A stretch of 64,000 nt of DNA from Scilla litardierei (GCA_030789695.1 CM061142.1:282226165-282290164); one strand, 5' to 3'; numbered from the stretch's first letter, positions 1 through 10,997 are shown. Numbers and translations are program-made. The notes: a model not told the origin generated them from the sequence alone.

Positions 1-35
1 CAAATGTTTACTCATCTTTTTAGATGGGATGCTCT

Positions 36-1329
36 CATGACTGCTTAGTAGACAGCGCGTCGTAACATACGATCCTTCAGCACAAATGCTATTTTCATAG
101 CATTACTCCATATAAGAGCCCTGTAAACACAATTTCAGGGCCATCGGCCATAATTGAAGGTTCTGAAAATGCAACCTTGTTGCTCCCCAATGGAACAGAA
201 ATAAAAATTAAAGATGCACTTTACTCTCTGAATTCCAAGAGAAACTTACTAAGTTTCAAAGATATCCGTCTTAACGGATTCCACTTGGAAACAACAAATG
301 TAAAAGAAAATGAATTACTGTATGAACGTCTCAAGAAAATGGAGTTAAAACCATACTTGAACGTTTTGAGAGCCTCTCATCAGGCCTCTACCATACAAAA
401 ATTCGGAGAGAGGAAGCAAACCTGACGGAGCACCTGAAGTGCCTGACATCGGCCAAATTCTTACTTTGGCACGATAGACTTGGCCACCCCGGATCTGTGA
501 TGATGCACCGCATTATATCACAAACCCACAGGCATAACCTGAAGAACCAGAAGATTCTTCAGAAGGGAGAATTCCCTTGTGTACCCTGCTTTAAGGGAAA
601 ATTAATAACAAGGCCATCACCACTTAAAGTGGATATCGAGTCTCCTAGCTTCCTTGAAAGAATACACGGAGACATATGTGGACATATCCACCCCCCTAGT
701 GGGCCCTTTCGGTACTTTATGGTACTGATTGATGCATCTTCGAAATACTCGTATGTGTGTCTACTTTCAACCCGCAACTTAGCTTTTCCAAATCTTTTGG
801 CACAAATAATAAAGTTGCGAGCGCATTTTCCAGACAACCAAATTAAAAAATACGTCTGGACAATGCGGGGGAATTTACCTCTCAGTCATTTCAAGAATAT
901 TTCCAGGCAACGGGAATTGAAATTGAACATCCAGTGCCGCATGTTCACACCCAGAATGGGTTAGCTGAGTCGCTAATTAAAAGACTCCAATGGATCGCAT
1001 GTCCATTGCTGATGAAATCCCAGTTGCCGGTGGATGTATGGGGACATGCAATCTTACATGCTGCATCACTAATAAAAATAAGACCCTCAGGAGGTCAGAT
1101 TCTATCTCCAATGCAACTTGCATATGGAACGCCGCCAAACATCTCTCACTTGAGAATCTTCGACTGCGCAGTTTATATCCCCATTGCACCACCCCAGAGG
1201 ACCAAGATGGGCCCTCAACGTCGCCTAGGTATCTATGTAGGGTATGACTCGCCCTCCATTATAAGATACCTAGAACCCCAAACGGGGGACGCTTTTAAGG
1301 CACGCTTTAAAGACTACGACTTTGATTAG
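36..1329 (+). pseudogene. Broken protease / gag-pre-integrase / integrase region of copia pol
   Basis: The catalytic protease motif LVDSAS is read at 45-62 and is followed at once by a TAA stop (63-65). Open pieces follow in three frames at 177-425, 497-964 and 934-1329. The gag-pre-integrase zinc motif begins near 465 (WHDRLGHP) and its cysteines are near 583 (PCFKGK). The integrase core starts near 663 (HGDICG). The segment with the second catalytic Asp is scrambled by a frame change near 850-870, where the sister copy at 42411 is readable, and the catalytic-Glu region (NGLAES) is near 955. A TAG at 1327-1329 separates this piece from the RT frame, which is in the same phase. It cannot make a working protein as it stands. 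Confidence 0.88.
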
Positions 1330-1344
1330 ACATATTTCCCCAAA

Positions 1345-3504
1345 ATGGGCCTAGACATTGAAAAGTCTAGCACAAAGCAAATGTTAACGTGGGATACAAA
1401 AAGTCTGACCCACTACGATCCGGTAACAAAACAATGTGATGATGAGATCAGGAAGATCTTGCACATCCAGGACACAGTCCATAGATTACCGGATTCGTTT
1501 ACTGACAACCAGAAGATTGTCAGATCACACATCCCTGCTGCGAATACTCCAGCTAGGATTGACATCCCAAAGGATGGATGCAATCCACCAGCAGCAAAAG
1601 TGGCTGCACCTCAACAGAAAAGAGGCAGACCACCAGGCTCCAAGGATAAAAATCCAAGAAAAAGAAAAATATCCGGAGACCTTGGGACGATACCCCCACA
1701 GAGAAACGAGCTCGTGTCCATACCATCTCCCCTCCCAGAATCCACTGCAGAGGAACTGTCGGGAGAAACTGAAATATCATTGAATTATATACGTACAGGG
1801 GAGGTATTGGACAGAAAGAGTACAGTCATCGACGATGACTTCGCGTTTCACATTGACATTCACGTCATCGAAAGCGACGATGATTATGAACCACATTCCG
1901 TTGCTGAATGCAAACGTAGAAATGACTGGCCAAAGTGGAATCAGGCAATAGAAGCAGAGCTGGACTCGCTTCAGAAACGAAAAGTCTTTGGGCAAATAGT
2001 CCAGACACCTACTGGTGTCAAACCTGTGGGATATAAATGGGTATTCGTCAGAAAAAGAAACGAAAATAATGAGATCGCACGCTACAAAGCTAGACTTATA
2101 GCGCAGGGATTTTCCCAAAGACCGGGAATTGACTATGACGAAACATACTCCCCGGTCATGGATACGATCACTTTCAGATTCCTGATAAGCTTAACAGCAA
2201 AGGAAGGCCTGGATATGCAGCTAATGGATGTTGTGACTGCATATCTATACGACAATCTCGACAAGGAGATATACATGAAACTTCCTGATGGCTTTTCTAT
2301 GCCAGCAGAACTGAAAGATAGACCTCGGGACGTCTATTCTGTTAAGCTACAAAGATCATTGTATGGTCTCAAACAATCAGGACGAATGTGGTATAACAGA
2401 CTCAGTGAGTTCCTTGTTCAACAAGGATTCACAAACAATGAAGTTTGCCCTTGTATCTTCATAAGAACAAAGGGAAAAGGATTCGTAATAATTGCTGTCT
2501 ACGTAGATGATCTGAATCTCATAGGATCTCCTGAAGAGATCACTGAGATATCTGTAAGCCTAACAAAAGAATTTGAAATGAAAGACCTAGGCAAAACGAA
2601 ATTCTGCCTGGGCTTACAGATTGAACATCTAAAAGATGGAATCCTCCTACATCAGACCACATACACGAAGAAGATGTTGCAAAGATTCCATATGGACCAA
2701 TGTCAACCACTAAGTACACCTATGGTGGTACGCTCTCTGGATGCACATAAAGACACCTTCCGGCCGCTGGAAGAGGGGGAGGATATACTTGGTCCAGAAG
2801 TTCCATATCTGAGTGCCATCGGAGCACTACTATATCTGGCAAACTGCACGGGTCCCGACATAGCGTTCGCAGTAAATTTGCTAGCCAGATACAGTGCAGC
2901 GCCCACACAGCGCCACTGGACCGGGGTAAAGCACCTTCTGCGCTACCTCCAAGGGTCTACAGATTTGGGACTCTTCTACAAAAATGGAATATCATCTACA
3001 CTTACAGGTTATGCTGATGCAGGCTACTTGTCTGATCCCCATAAAGCGAAGTCACAGACTGGGTACATGTTTACCTACGGAGGGACAGCCATTTCCTGGA
3101 GATCCATCAAGCAAACCTTGATGGCAACCTCATCCAATCACTCTGAGATCATTGCCATCCATGAAGCAAGCAGAGAATGCGTTTGGCTACGCTCAGTTGT
3201 CCACCACATCTTGTCTACCATCAGACTGAAGACTGGAGATCTCGAACCTACTACAATGTTCGAGGACAATGCTGCTTGCATAGCTCAGTTACGAGGTGGC
3301 TTCATCAAAGGTGACAGAACGAAGCACATTTCACCAAAGTTCTTCTGGACGCACGAGCTACACAGAGATGGCAAGATCGACATCAGACAAGTGCAATCAT
3401 GTGACAATTTGGCAGATTTGTTCACTAAAGCCCTTCATACTGCCACTTTTAGGAAGCTTGTACATAGGATTGGAATGAGACGCCTAAGAGATTTGCAAGC
3501 TTGA
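1345..3504 (+). CDS. Copia reverse transcriptase-RNase H polyprotein fragment (719 codons open)
   Basis: Residues 1-190 are a basic, proline-rich linker after integrase. A Ty1/copia-type reverse transcriptase (RVT_2) follows from about residue 193 (RNDWPKWNQAI), with KWVFVRKR, YKARLIAQGF and the catalytic YVDD near residue 386. RNase H begins near residue 554 (GYADAGY), with FEDNAAC near 638 and KHISPKFFWTHEL near 660, and ends in LADLFTKAL. In an intact element this part would be released from Gag-Pol and would copy genomic RNA to cDNA inside virus-like particles. The ATG at 1345 is only the first Met after a nonsense codon, not a real start, because the domain normally continues from integrase. 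The open length suggests a fairly recent element, but it lacks functional upstream domains here. Confidence 0.87.
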   Translation: MGLDIEKSSTKQMLTWDTKSLTHYDPVTKQCDDEIRKILHIQDTVHRLPDSFTDNQKIVRSHIPAANTPARIDIPKDGCNPPAAKVAAPQQKRGRPPGSKDKNPRKRKISGDLGTIPPQRNELVSIPSPLPESTAEELSGETEISLNYIRTGEVLDRKSTVIDDDFAFHIDIHVIESDDDYEPHSVAECKRRNDWPKWNQAIEAELDSLQKRKVFGQIVQTPTGVKPVGYKWVFVRKRNENNEIARYKARLIAQGFSQRPGIDYDETYSPVMDTITFRFLISLTAKEGLDMQLMDVVTAYLYDNLDKEIYMKLPDGFSMPAELKDRPRDVYSVKLQRSLYGLKQSGRMWYNRLSEFLVQQGFTNNEVCPCIFIRTKGKGFVIIAVYVDDLNLIGSPEEITEISVSLTKEFEMKDLGKTKFCLGLQIEHLKDGILLHQTTYTKKMLQRFHMDQCQPLSTPMVVRSLDAHKDTFRPLEEGEDILGPEVPYLSAIGALLYLANCTGPDIAFAVNLLARYSAAPTQRHWTGVKHLLRYLQGSTDLGLFYKNGISSTLTGYADAGYLSDPHKAKSQTGYMFTYGGTAISWRSIKQTLMATSSNHSEIIAIHEASRECVWLRSVVHHILSTIRLKTGDLEPTTMFEDNAACIAQLRGGFIKGDRTKHISPKFFWTHELHRDGKIDIRQVQSCDNLADLFTKALHTATFRKLVHRIGMRRLRDLQA

Positions 3505-3710
3505 GGGCTTGTACAGATCAGGGGGAGTTTGGCAGAGTTTGTACTCTTTTTCCTTAACTATGGTTTTTCCCACTGGGTTTTCCATAGCTAAAGGTTTTAA
3601 TGAGGCAAATCTCACCAACTCAGTGTCCTGAAGTATCCACCCCATGTGAGACTCTCCTACGCTCGGAATCCTGAAGTATTCACGAGCAGAGTCCACAACT
3701 ATGGCTGGAT

Positions 3711-3719
3711 AAGGGGGAG
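3711..3719 (+). other. Polypurine tract of the first copia element
   Basis: AAGGGGGAG lies directly before the TG that starts the 3' LTR. This is the expected plus-strand primer position. A similar purine run (CAGGGGGAG) sits about 190 bp upstream, after the RNase H stop. Confidence 0.8.
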
Positions 3720-3866
3720 TGTTGTGAACGGTTATTTAACCGGGTCGGTTGAGATTCTGGGCTATCCTAGAGATAGGCCCATATCATTGTAAACCCATCT
3801 TGTATTCTCCACATTGCCTATAAATAAAGAGATGTGGGCTCCTCCCCCATTAGTTAATTCATAACA
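3720..3866 (+). repeat. 3' LTR of the first copia element (about 147 bp)
   Basis: Starts TGTTGTGAACGG after the polypurine tract and contains a TATA box (CTATAAATAA near 3821). It probably ends TTCATAACA at 3866, because related elements read CACAACA followed by the primer-site sequence CGTTATCAGCACG at the same place. The right edge is inferred, since no second copy is in the window. Confidence 0.7.
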
Positions 3867-4249
3867 TCCCTCAATTATTAAAAAATTTATATTTTTACCC
3901 TTAGGTAAAACCCGTTGTGGACGTACCCAAATCCAACATAATCCAATATGAGACCATTATTATTAACACCTACAGTCGGCATCGAGCAGCTTTTATGCAC
4001 GGTTTTAGAGTTATTATGATTTCTTTCACAAGTTAATTTCAAGTCTCGGTTCCTGATTTTCTAACACCCGAACACCCGAGTCATCTTGCATTCATTTTGT
4101 TTGCTTGGACCCTATATAGTTCTCCAAATTCTTAATCACGAAATTGGGTGATTATCTTAAAAAGATTTTCATAGTTAGCCAAAGTATGTTTGAAAGAACA
4201 TAATAGCCAAATACAATTCTTCATCCAATATCTAATTCTATTGTATTAA
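3867..4249. other. AT-rich spacer, no gene seen
   Basis: Low-complexity AT-rich sequence between the copia 3' LTR and the MITE. No coding frame, repeat end or RNA motif recognised. It is one of few stretches that may be host single-copy DNA. The TAA at 4247-4249 is the left target duplication of the MITE. Confidence 0.5.
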
Positions 4250-4434
4250 GAGCAACTCCAACCCATCTGCATATCTTTAATTTGGAGACCAAGTGCTCTC
4301 CAACCCGGCTTCAAAATGAAGCCAGGAATGCCGAATGTGAACAGTGCCCCTTCAAATTTGAAGGGGCACTATTCGCCCCTTCAAAATTAAACCCCCCATA
4401 TTTTTACCTTTTTAACCCTTTATTAAATTAAGTA

Positions 4435-4561
4435 TGGTTATGAATAGGACTCATTGGGCCTATTGGGTATCCACCCACATGACAAACCAATATGAATACT
4501 ATATAAAGGGGGCTGGGGGTTTCCTAGCCTCAACCTTCTCCAAACCTGTTTCTACTTCACA
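4435..4561 (+). repeat. 5' LTR, copia element at 4435 (127 bp)
   Basis: Matches 10500-10625 along its whole length. Contains a promoter TATA box, TATATAAA at 4500-4507, and ends TTCTACTTCACA just before the primer-site region. LTRs this short are unusual; the pea element PDR1 is a known example of a short-LTR copia element. Confidence 0.88.
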
Positions 4562-4580
4562 ACACGTTATCAGCACGATC
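4562..4580 (+). other. Candidate primer-binding region
   Basis: ACACGTTATCAGCACGATC directly follows the LTR, and the same sequence follows the LTR at 39908. Its conservation and position suggest minus-strand priming, perhaps by an internal tRNA fragment, because it is not the usual TGGTATCAGAGC. The primer tRNA is not determined. Confidence 0.6.
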
Positions 4581-7319
4581 ACGCTCGATGGAAGAAGCGA
4601 TGGCTCGTGAAAGGAAGGCGCCCGGCGGAAGCTCCGTCAATTTTTTTCGCGACGCAAAGCTTCGCGAGACAATACAGAGTTCCTTTTTTGGGCATCCCTC
4701 ATCAAACTTCGCTAGATCTGGCGGACAGATTTAGTGGGTAAGCTTAAATATTTTTCTAGATCTGATAACATATTAAAAATTCAATTTTTTATGTGATCTA
4801 GAATAAAATAGATGGTCGTTTACGCATAGGATCTAACTTATTAGATCAAAAACTTAATTGTTTGTATGCAAAACTGATTAAAAATTTAATTTTTATGCAA
4901 TCTATCTGTTATTTGGTAGATTTTATTAAATCATTTTGTGCAAAATCTTGTTCATGATGTCCAATAATTTAAAAATCAAAATCTGATAAACCCATGAACT
5001 GCCAGAAGTCGATAGCCCCTCCCTGCCAAAGATCAAACAGATCCGGCGCAAAATCCGACATGAAAGAAGAAAAAAAGCATGTCGCGCCTCCGGGCACAGT
5101 GGCGGACGCGCCCAGAAGGCGCGGCCCCCTACCGTGCCTGTCGACGCGACGACCGCACCCCGCAGGCACGGCACCCTGCCGCGCCTGCCGGCGGCCGCCG
5201 CCGGCGGCTCCCCCCTCCCCAAAACCCTAACCCAATATTAGGGTTAGGGTTAGGGGAAGCCCATTTTGGGTTGTTGGGCTAAAAGCCCAACTTAAAATAA
5301 AAAATAAATAATAAAAATCTGAAATTAAATTGTTTTGGGCCTAAAGCCCAAACAAAAATAATTCTCAGATTCTTACATTCATGGGCCTTTTCTTGGGCCA
5401 GCAGCCCAATAAGAAAAAAATCAGATTAGTTGATTTATATTATGTTAGAACCCCCTAATGGGCCTGAAGCCCACCAAATAAATACAAATGTAATAATATT
5501 AAAATTGGTTTCCCCGTTTTCTTGATGGGCCTGGGGCCCACACAGAAATATAATTAAAATTTAAATTAATTTTAACTTGTTTAGTGGGCTAAGCCCATAG
5601 ATTTTCTTGAAAATCAATAAACAAATGTCCTAACGGGCCTGAAGCCCGCAGATATAAATTAAGTTATTTTCCTCTTATTTTGTTGAGCCTACAGCCCACA
5701 AAAAGTGTAAAAATATACATAAATAAAGAGGAAATATGCTTAACGGGCCCGAAGCCCGCTGGCCTAATATTATTAATTTCTGAAATCTTTATAAAATATA
5801 TTTTTAATATATATAAAATTCAAAAATTACCGAATAAATCCCAAAAAGTCCAGAAAAATCCTAAAAATTTGGGAAAAATTCTGGAAAATTCCTGAAACAT
5901 CAGGAAAGTAATTGGGAGAGGTGTTACAATAAATATTAATATTTTGAGGGATAAAAAGTTATTTGTCGTTAATGATGAATGACATGTTGTTCAGTTTAAA
6001 TTTTTCTGAACATAATCTACCGGACACGGCGCATACCGCGGATGGCCAGAAGCCTCCGCCGCCACTACGTACCCATGAAATTTTCCTTTTTGGGGTTAAA
6101 TTCCAATGAAATTTTTGGGTATGCGTCCTAAAAATCTAATACATCTTATGAACAACTAGATTAATGCACAATTGATTTAATATTTTGTTTGCATGATTAA
6201 AATTTAGTCTATTTTATTATATAACTTTTTTTTCATGTTAATACACATACTAAGATTAAATATTATGGCACAAACAGATTAAATAATATTTCAACAAGTT
6301 CAAATATCATACCTTTGTTGAAAATTGAACCTGAAGTTTAAATAATATTAAATGTCAAAACAAAACAAATACGATGGTTTATGCAAAAATTATAACTGCT
6401 ATCTTTATAAAAGATGCACACTTCGCGGTAAATAGATATATAAGATCTATGATCTATATAATCATATATGGACACCAGAAGTTTTCCATAACACCACTAA
6501 ACTCTTTAAAAGAGTACTCTCCTTTATTTTTACATGGAAAGATTTTTCTCATCTGGCCTTGAATATAAGCATACGCCTGAAGTCGTGGCTTAATAAATAA
6601 GTGAGAAATATATTACGCACCCGCGTATTTGTTCCCTTTTTGAACATGATTAACTGTCCACATAAAATTTGAACGCCTCAAGAAAATGGCTTGAAGCCAT
6701 ACTCGAGCATTCAAATAGACTTTTAAAAGTCTCTAATTAATTAGAAAAGTGGAAGTATAAAATAATTTGCTCAACCCCCTGCTTATGTATCCTTAGCAAG
6801 ACTAATTTTCAGTGTCCTTTATAAATAAGGAATATTGAAATCAGGGGAAGTTCAGGATCAAACATAACTTGAAATAAAAAATAAAAAATAAGGAAAAATA
6901 TTACTCGATACGGAGTAGGAAATGGCAAACTAAGATCAGAACCAGAAGCTCTGATAAGTACGCATAATGCTTTTGCAATATGAAAAGTAATTTGTTTATG
7001 CCATTGAAATATATATACATTGCTAGTCTGAACCGACGAAAGTCGACCTACTTGTATAATTAGCCACTCCTAGAGGACAAATAAATTTTTTAAACACAAT
7101 TTTTAATTTGTTGCGATAACATATTTCTTAGTGAGTTTAAGTGTTTATATATACTTTTAAATAATAATTTACAGTATAAGTCATTTAGAAAATCTTTTCT
7201 GTGATTTCTGTTTTTTTTTAAATTCAGGACTTTTTAAGCCTAAATACTCTAAAAAGAGTATGTCTATTACTCTCAAAATAAATAAAGCCTGAAGCTTTGT
7301 CCCAAAATAAATTCAAAAA
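4581..7319 (+). other. Long non-coding leader of the copia element
   Basis: About 2.7 kb with no gag frame that I can recognise. It has a GC-rich patch near 5090-5220, the palindrome array at 5276-5759 and then AT-rich sequence. The related element at 39792 also has a leader with a GC-rich patch followed by GGCCC-type motifs, so the layout is shared. Gag, if it was ever here, has decayed or been lost. Confidence 0.6.
5276..5759 (+). repeat. Nine spaced GGGC-loop-GCCC palindromes, about 60 bp apart
   Basis: Short hairpin-forming palindromes start near 5276, 5337, 5393, 5460, 5527, 5586, 5634, 5686 and 5745, at intervals of about 48-67 bp. Typical forms are GGGCCTGAAGCCC and CGGGCCCGAAGCCCG. 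The AT-rich spacers differ, so this is not a simple tandem repeat. The palindromes lie in the transcribed leader of the element. Confidence 0.82.
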
Positions 7320-9990
7320 GAGGAAAAATTGGAACACCTGAAGTGTCCAGAATCGACCAACTTTGGATCGATATCACCCTGGATTGATGATGCAAGACAT
7401 CATCAACCAAACGAACACGAAGATTCTTCAAAAAAAGGGTGAAACTTTCATCGTCCCATTCAAAAGGGAAAAATGATTATGAGATCATCTCCATTCACAT
7501 GGACATTGACTCTCCCCACTTCCTCAAACGAATTTAAGATGATATACTATCATCATTAAAGATAATGAAGACCTTTAGGTCTCTTGAGAGTATTTAAGGG
7601 ATATAATTGGGTTTTGTTCAATCCCTTAATATGACTAATGATGTACCTTTTGTATACTCATCAATATATCCTCTAAAAATGGTCATTATCAAACCACATT
7701 TTTTAAATGGTGGTACCTTTGGATAAAAATGGGAAATCATAAATAATTAGCAACAGTGGTTGCGTACACTCAGCTAAACACACCATTAGAACCTTTTTAT
7801 ATGAGTCTGATCAACTACATATAAACATTTTCTAAGAATGGATTTAGAGCACATCTTAAAGATGGTACGTCCGCAACGATGTGTATGTGTTCCTAAAGCA
7901 ACACTACATAAACCGTCATGATGCCATAAAGAGAACACATTCATCAGGACTAACCAACTTTGATGAATAGATTCCAAAATCTCGTATGAGTAAGGCATTT
8001 GTACACGTCTTATAGATTGTGTGTTGATGGTAATAAGGATCCTGAAGATCCTTCAATTCCCTATTTGGTTCAAATCATCTATGAGCTTGAAGCTCAAATT
8101 GACCATTTAAAAAGTAAATACATATGATCTGATTATAATCAGACTGACAATTTAAATATTGTCAAAACTTTCACATCCCTGCCACTAAAAATCCAACTAG
8201 GATTGACATACCAAATATAATGGATGCAATCTACCAATAGCAGAAGTGGATGTCCTTAAGAGATGAGAGGACATACCACTAGGCTCCAAAGAGAGAAGTC
8301 TACTCCTGGAGACCGAAAAAGCAATACCACCACAGGAAAGTGAGCTCAAATCCAGAACCTTATTGCAACTTGGTTGCTAAGGACCCATTCTGGATCTGTC
8401 CATATTCTTTACCCGTCCCAGAACCTTCAATTCTTTAACGCGTCGTGAAGGAGACACCTCTGGGAGAAATCAAATGTTTATAGTACGTACGGGGTGAGTT
8501 TTGGACAAGAAAGAACACATTTTTTCGACAAATTCTCTCATATTTCATTTTGCCAGTTAAATATAATATATCGTTTCCATAACTCTTCTTTGACTGAAGC
8601 AAACATAGAGATTTGGCCAAATTATAATAATGTGGAATGAGCCAAAAATAAGGTGAGCTGGACTCACTTATGAAATATGGGGTGTTGGACCTGAAGTCCT
8701 GGTATCAAAAATGATATCAAATCTTGTGGGATAACTGAGTATTGTAGGAGAATTTTAATAAAATCGTTAGCTATAAGCATTTTAATTTGCTATATCTTTA
8801 GAGGTATAAATCGCTCAAACCAGGAAGTAATCAAGTAAGATGAGCTGAACTCACTTACAAGATGAATATGATGCATCGACTGGTTTATGTCAAGGCGTAA
8901 CCCAACGAATGGCAAAAAGAGGGAATTTTTGGTTGATGTTGCTATTGGATGTGACAACATTACCTATATAAAATTTCTTCAATTGCATGTATAATATTTT
9001 TTCTTTACTTTCCTTTCTTTTTGGGACATATATTAATAATATGATCAAAGGAAAGACAACCTAGACAGAGATCCTTAAAGGACTCGTACTAAAAGGTTGT
9101 TGTTTGCACCTCTTAAAACAGTATTGTTCTTAAGAGAGCAAATTAAAAGAATTGATATTATTTTAATAACTCAAAATATCATCGGATCTCCTGAAGAGAA
9201 AATACTGAAATATCTGTTAAAGCCTATCTATCAAGTATGATATGGTATGATATGAAAGTCCTAGCTAGGCATAAATTCTTGGCTTACAGAATACAACATC
9301 CTGAAGATGAACAATCATCTTGAAGATGACATTAATCATCCTGAAGATGAACTATCATCCTGAAGATGAACAATCATCCTGAAGATGAACTATTATCCTG
9401 GAAATGAACTATCATCCTGAAGATGACATTAATTAATCATCCCGAAGATGAAAACTTCATACAATGACGATTGATGAAGAAACATTAAAATCATTCTACA
9501 CTAAATACACCTATTTGGTTGTATGGATATACATTAAAAGACCCCTTTCCGTTAGCTGAAAGAGGGGAAGAATATACAAGGTCCAGAAGTACCTTAAGTG
9601 TCTTTGGAACACTCTTTTACCTGGTCAACTGCATGCGTCTCTTTTGAGCGGTAGCAGTATAGCTATTAACCATGTACAATGCAGCGCCTGCAGCGCACCA
9701 CTGGACCTGAGATATGTAGCTTCTGCGCTATCTCCAAGGGTCGAGGAAAAATCCTCCATGTTAAATGTATTTGCATATGCAGGTTACAGATCATCACGAT
9801 GAATAGTATAAAAGGGACATCCACCTCCTGAAGATCTACACAGAATCCTCCCAAGTCTACATCCTTCCACCATCCCGAGAAGCTCATCACCCAAGGAGCA
9901 GTTCAAGAACAGACAAAGCCAGGTCCTGAAGTACCTCGCAGACAATGACGATTGAGACGTGGAGCTGTCTACCAAGTTCGCAGTGCTCCT
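7320..9990 (+). pseudogene. Decayed copia pol relic (integrase to RNase H)
   Basis: Nucleotide stretches align in order with the intact copia sequence at 1-3504. The gag-pre-integrase region is near 7331 (compare 425), the integrase/RT linker near 8180-8210 (compare 1530-1570), the RT segment after the catalytic motif near 9181 (compare 2521), and the RNase H approach near 9555-9700 (compare 2765-2900). Every frame is interrupted by stops and indels. An 18-19 bp tandem repeat has expanded inside the RT relic. No functional product is possible. Confidence 0.8.
9297..9450 (+). repeat. 18-19 bp tandem repeat, about eight copies
   Basis: The unit is close to CATCCTGAAGATGAACAAT. Copies vary at the loop base (CATCTTGAAGATG, CATCCCGAAGATG) and in the spacer (ACATTAAT, AACTAT). 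Each unit contains the hairpin CATC-CTGAA-GATG. The array has no counterpart in the homologous RT segment near 2620, so it expanded within this copy or its lineage. Confidence 0.9.
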
Positions 9991-10499
9991 TTAGTTTCAA
10001 CTACTGCCTTATATGAGTGAAATTTGTATAGATGAGTGAAGTTTATACTTTACATTTGCTTTTGGAATGTTGTAGATGAGATGGATGTATAGACGCATAG
10101 GAGATTAATGTATAGATACATAGGATATCTGCAAGCCTGAAGCTTGATCAGATAAGGGGGAGTCAACTGTAGAGTTGTACTCTTTTTCCTTGGCTAGTGG
10201 TTTTTTCCACAAGGTTTTCCATAGTCAAGGTTTTAACGAGGCAACCACATTGACTCTGGATCCAGAAGTATCCACCCCTCGACACATCCCCAAATCAGGG
10301 GAACTTATGGAGTGCCGTACTCTTTTCCCTCCGCTATTGGTTTTTTCCCACAGGGTTTTCCATAGCTAAGGGTTTTTAACGAGGCAGTTATCCCTAACTT
10401 GGATCTAGAAGTATCCACCCTTTAAGATACTCGATAGTACTAATGAATCATTCAGCATTCATAAAGTCGAGTATACCACGTTGCTTGGATAAGGGGAAG

Positions 10500-10625
10500 T
10501 GTTATGAATAGGACCCATTGGGCCTATTGGGTATCCACCCACATGAGTAACCAATATGAATACTATATAAAGGGGGCTAGGGGTTTCCTAGCCTCAACCT
10601 TCTCCAAACATGTTTCTACTTCACA
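10500..10625 (+). repeat. 3' LTR, copia element at 4435 (126 bp)
   Basis: Starts TGTTATGAATAGG after the polypurine tract AAGGGGAAG (10491-10499), has TATATAAA near 10564, and ends TTCTACTTCACA. It is followed by the target duplication and the right half of the MITE. Confidence 0.88.
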
Positions 10626-10997
10626 AGTATGATTATTTATAACTAAAGTATTTTACAAACCACATTACCAAATTTAATATTTTTAGTACCGTTGGAAATA
10701 TCTTAATTATACCTACAAAATGAGACCAATATTGGATATTTTTCGAGCAAATTTAAAATATTTACAATTTAACAAGAAATACCAAATACTTAAAAATTAA
10801 AAAAATGAACAAAGAGATATAATGTCTTAGATTATCCCAGTTTAATGATAAATATTTTTCATTAGTAAAGCTTAAACAAAGAGAAAATATGATTTGAAGA
10901 TGGTGGGTTGGAGTTGTCCATCCTCCAAAATGGCATCTTTTAGAGATATTCCATTTTGAAGAGAAGTTTTTAGAGATTTGGGTTGGAGTTGCTCTAA

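Larger units (their letters stand above)
1..3866 (+). mobile_element. Ty1/copia LTR retrotransposon, 5' truncated by the window edge
   Basis: The order protease, gag-pre-integrase, integrase, RT, RNase H is that of Ty1/copia. The element enters the window inside the protease and ends with a polypurine tract and a short 3' LTR. Protease to integrase is broken by stops and frame changes, while RT-RNase H is still one open frame. Its coding sequence resembles the copia elements at 4435-10625 and 39792-43495, but its LTR does not resemble theirs. Gag and the 5' LTR lie outside the window, so target duplications cannot be checked. Confidence 0.93.
4435..10625 (+). mobile_element. Decayed full-length Ty1/copia element with very short LTRs
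   Basis: Two direct repeats of about 126 bp (4435-4561 and 10500-10625) bound a 5.9 kb interior with a primer-site region, long leader, relics of copia pol and a polypurine tract at 10491-10499. The flanking duplication is AAGTA (4430-4434 and 10625-10629; AGTA if the LTR ends in CA). The LTRs differ at about 6 positions plus one indel by eye. No long reading frame survives. The element lies inside a MITE. Confidence 0.88.
4250..10994. mobile_element. PIF/Harbinger-like MITE, split by a copia insertion
   Basis: The left end reads GAGCAACTCCAACCCA (4250 onward) and the right end is its inverted copy, TGGGTTGGAGTTGCTC, ending at 10994. Both are flanked by TAA (4247-4249 and 10995-10997), the TWA-type 3 bp duplication of PIF/Harbinger elements. 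The halves are 4250-4434 and 10630-10994, about 550 bp together, with no transposase. A copia element with its own target duplication sits between them, so the MITE is the older insertion. Confidence 0.75.

Noticed and set aside
5224..5256. Telomere-like CCCTAACCC and TTAGGGTTAGGG words
   Set aside because: Only two or three units in both orientations; plant telomeres usually repeat TTTAGGG. It sits in a retroelement leader, so interstitial telomere is not supported.
4926..5282. Overlapping Pro/Arg-rich reading frames on both strands
   Set aside because: They come from a GC-rich patch of a retroelement leader; no family motif, and frames are open on both strands by composition.
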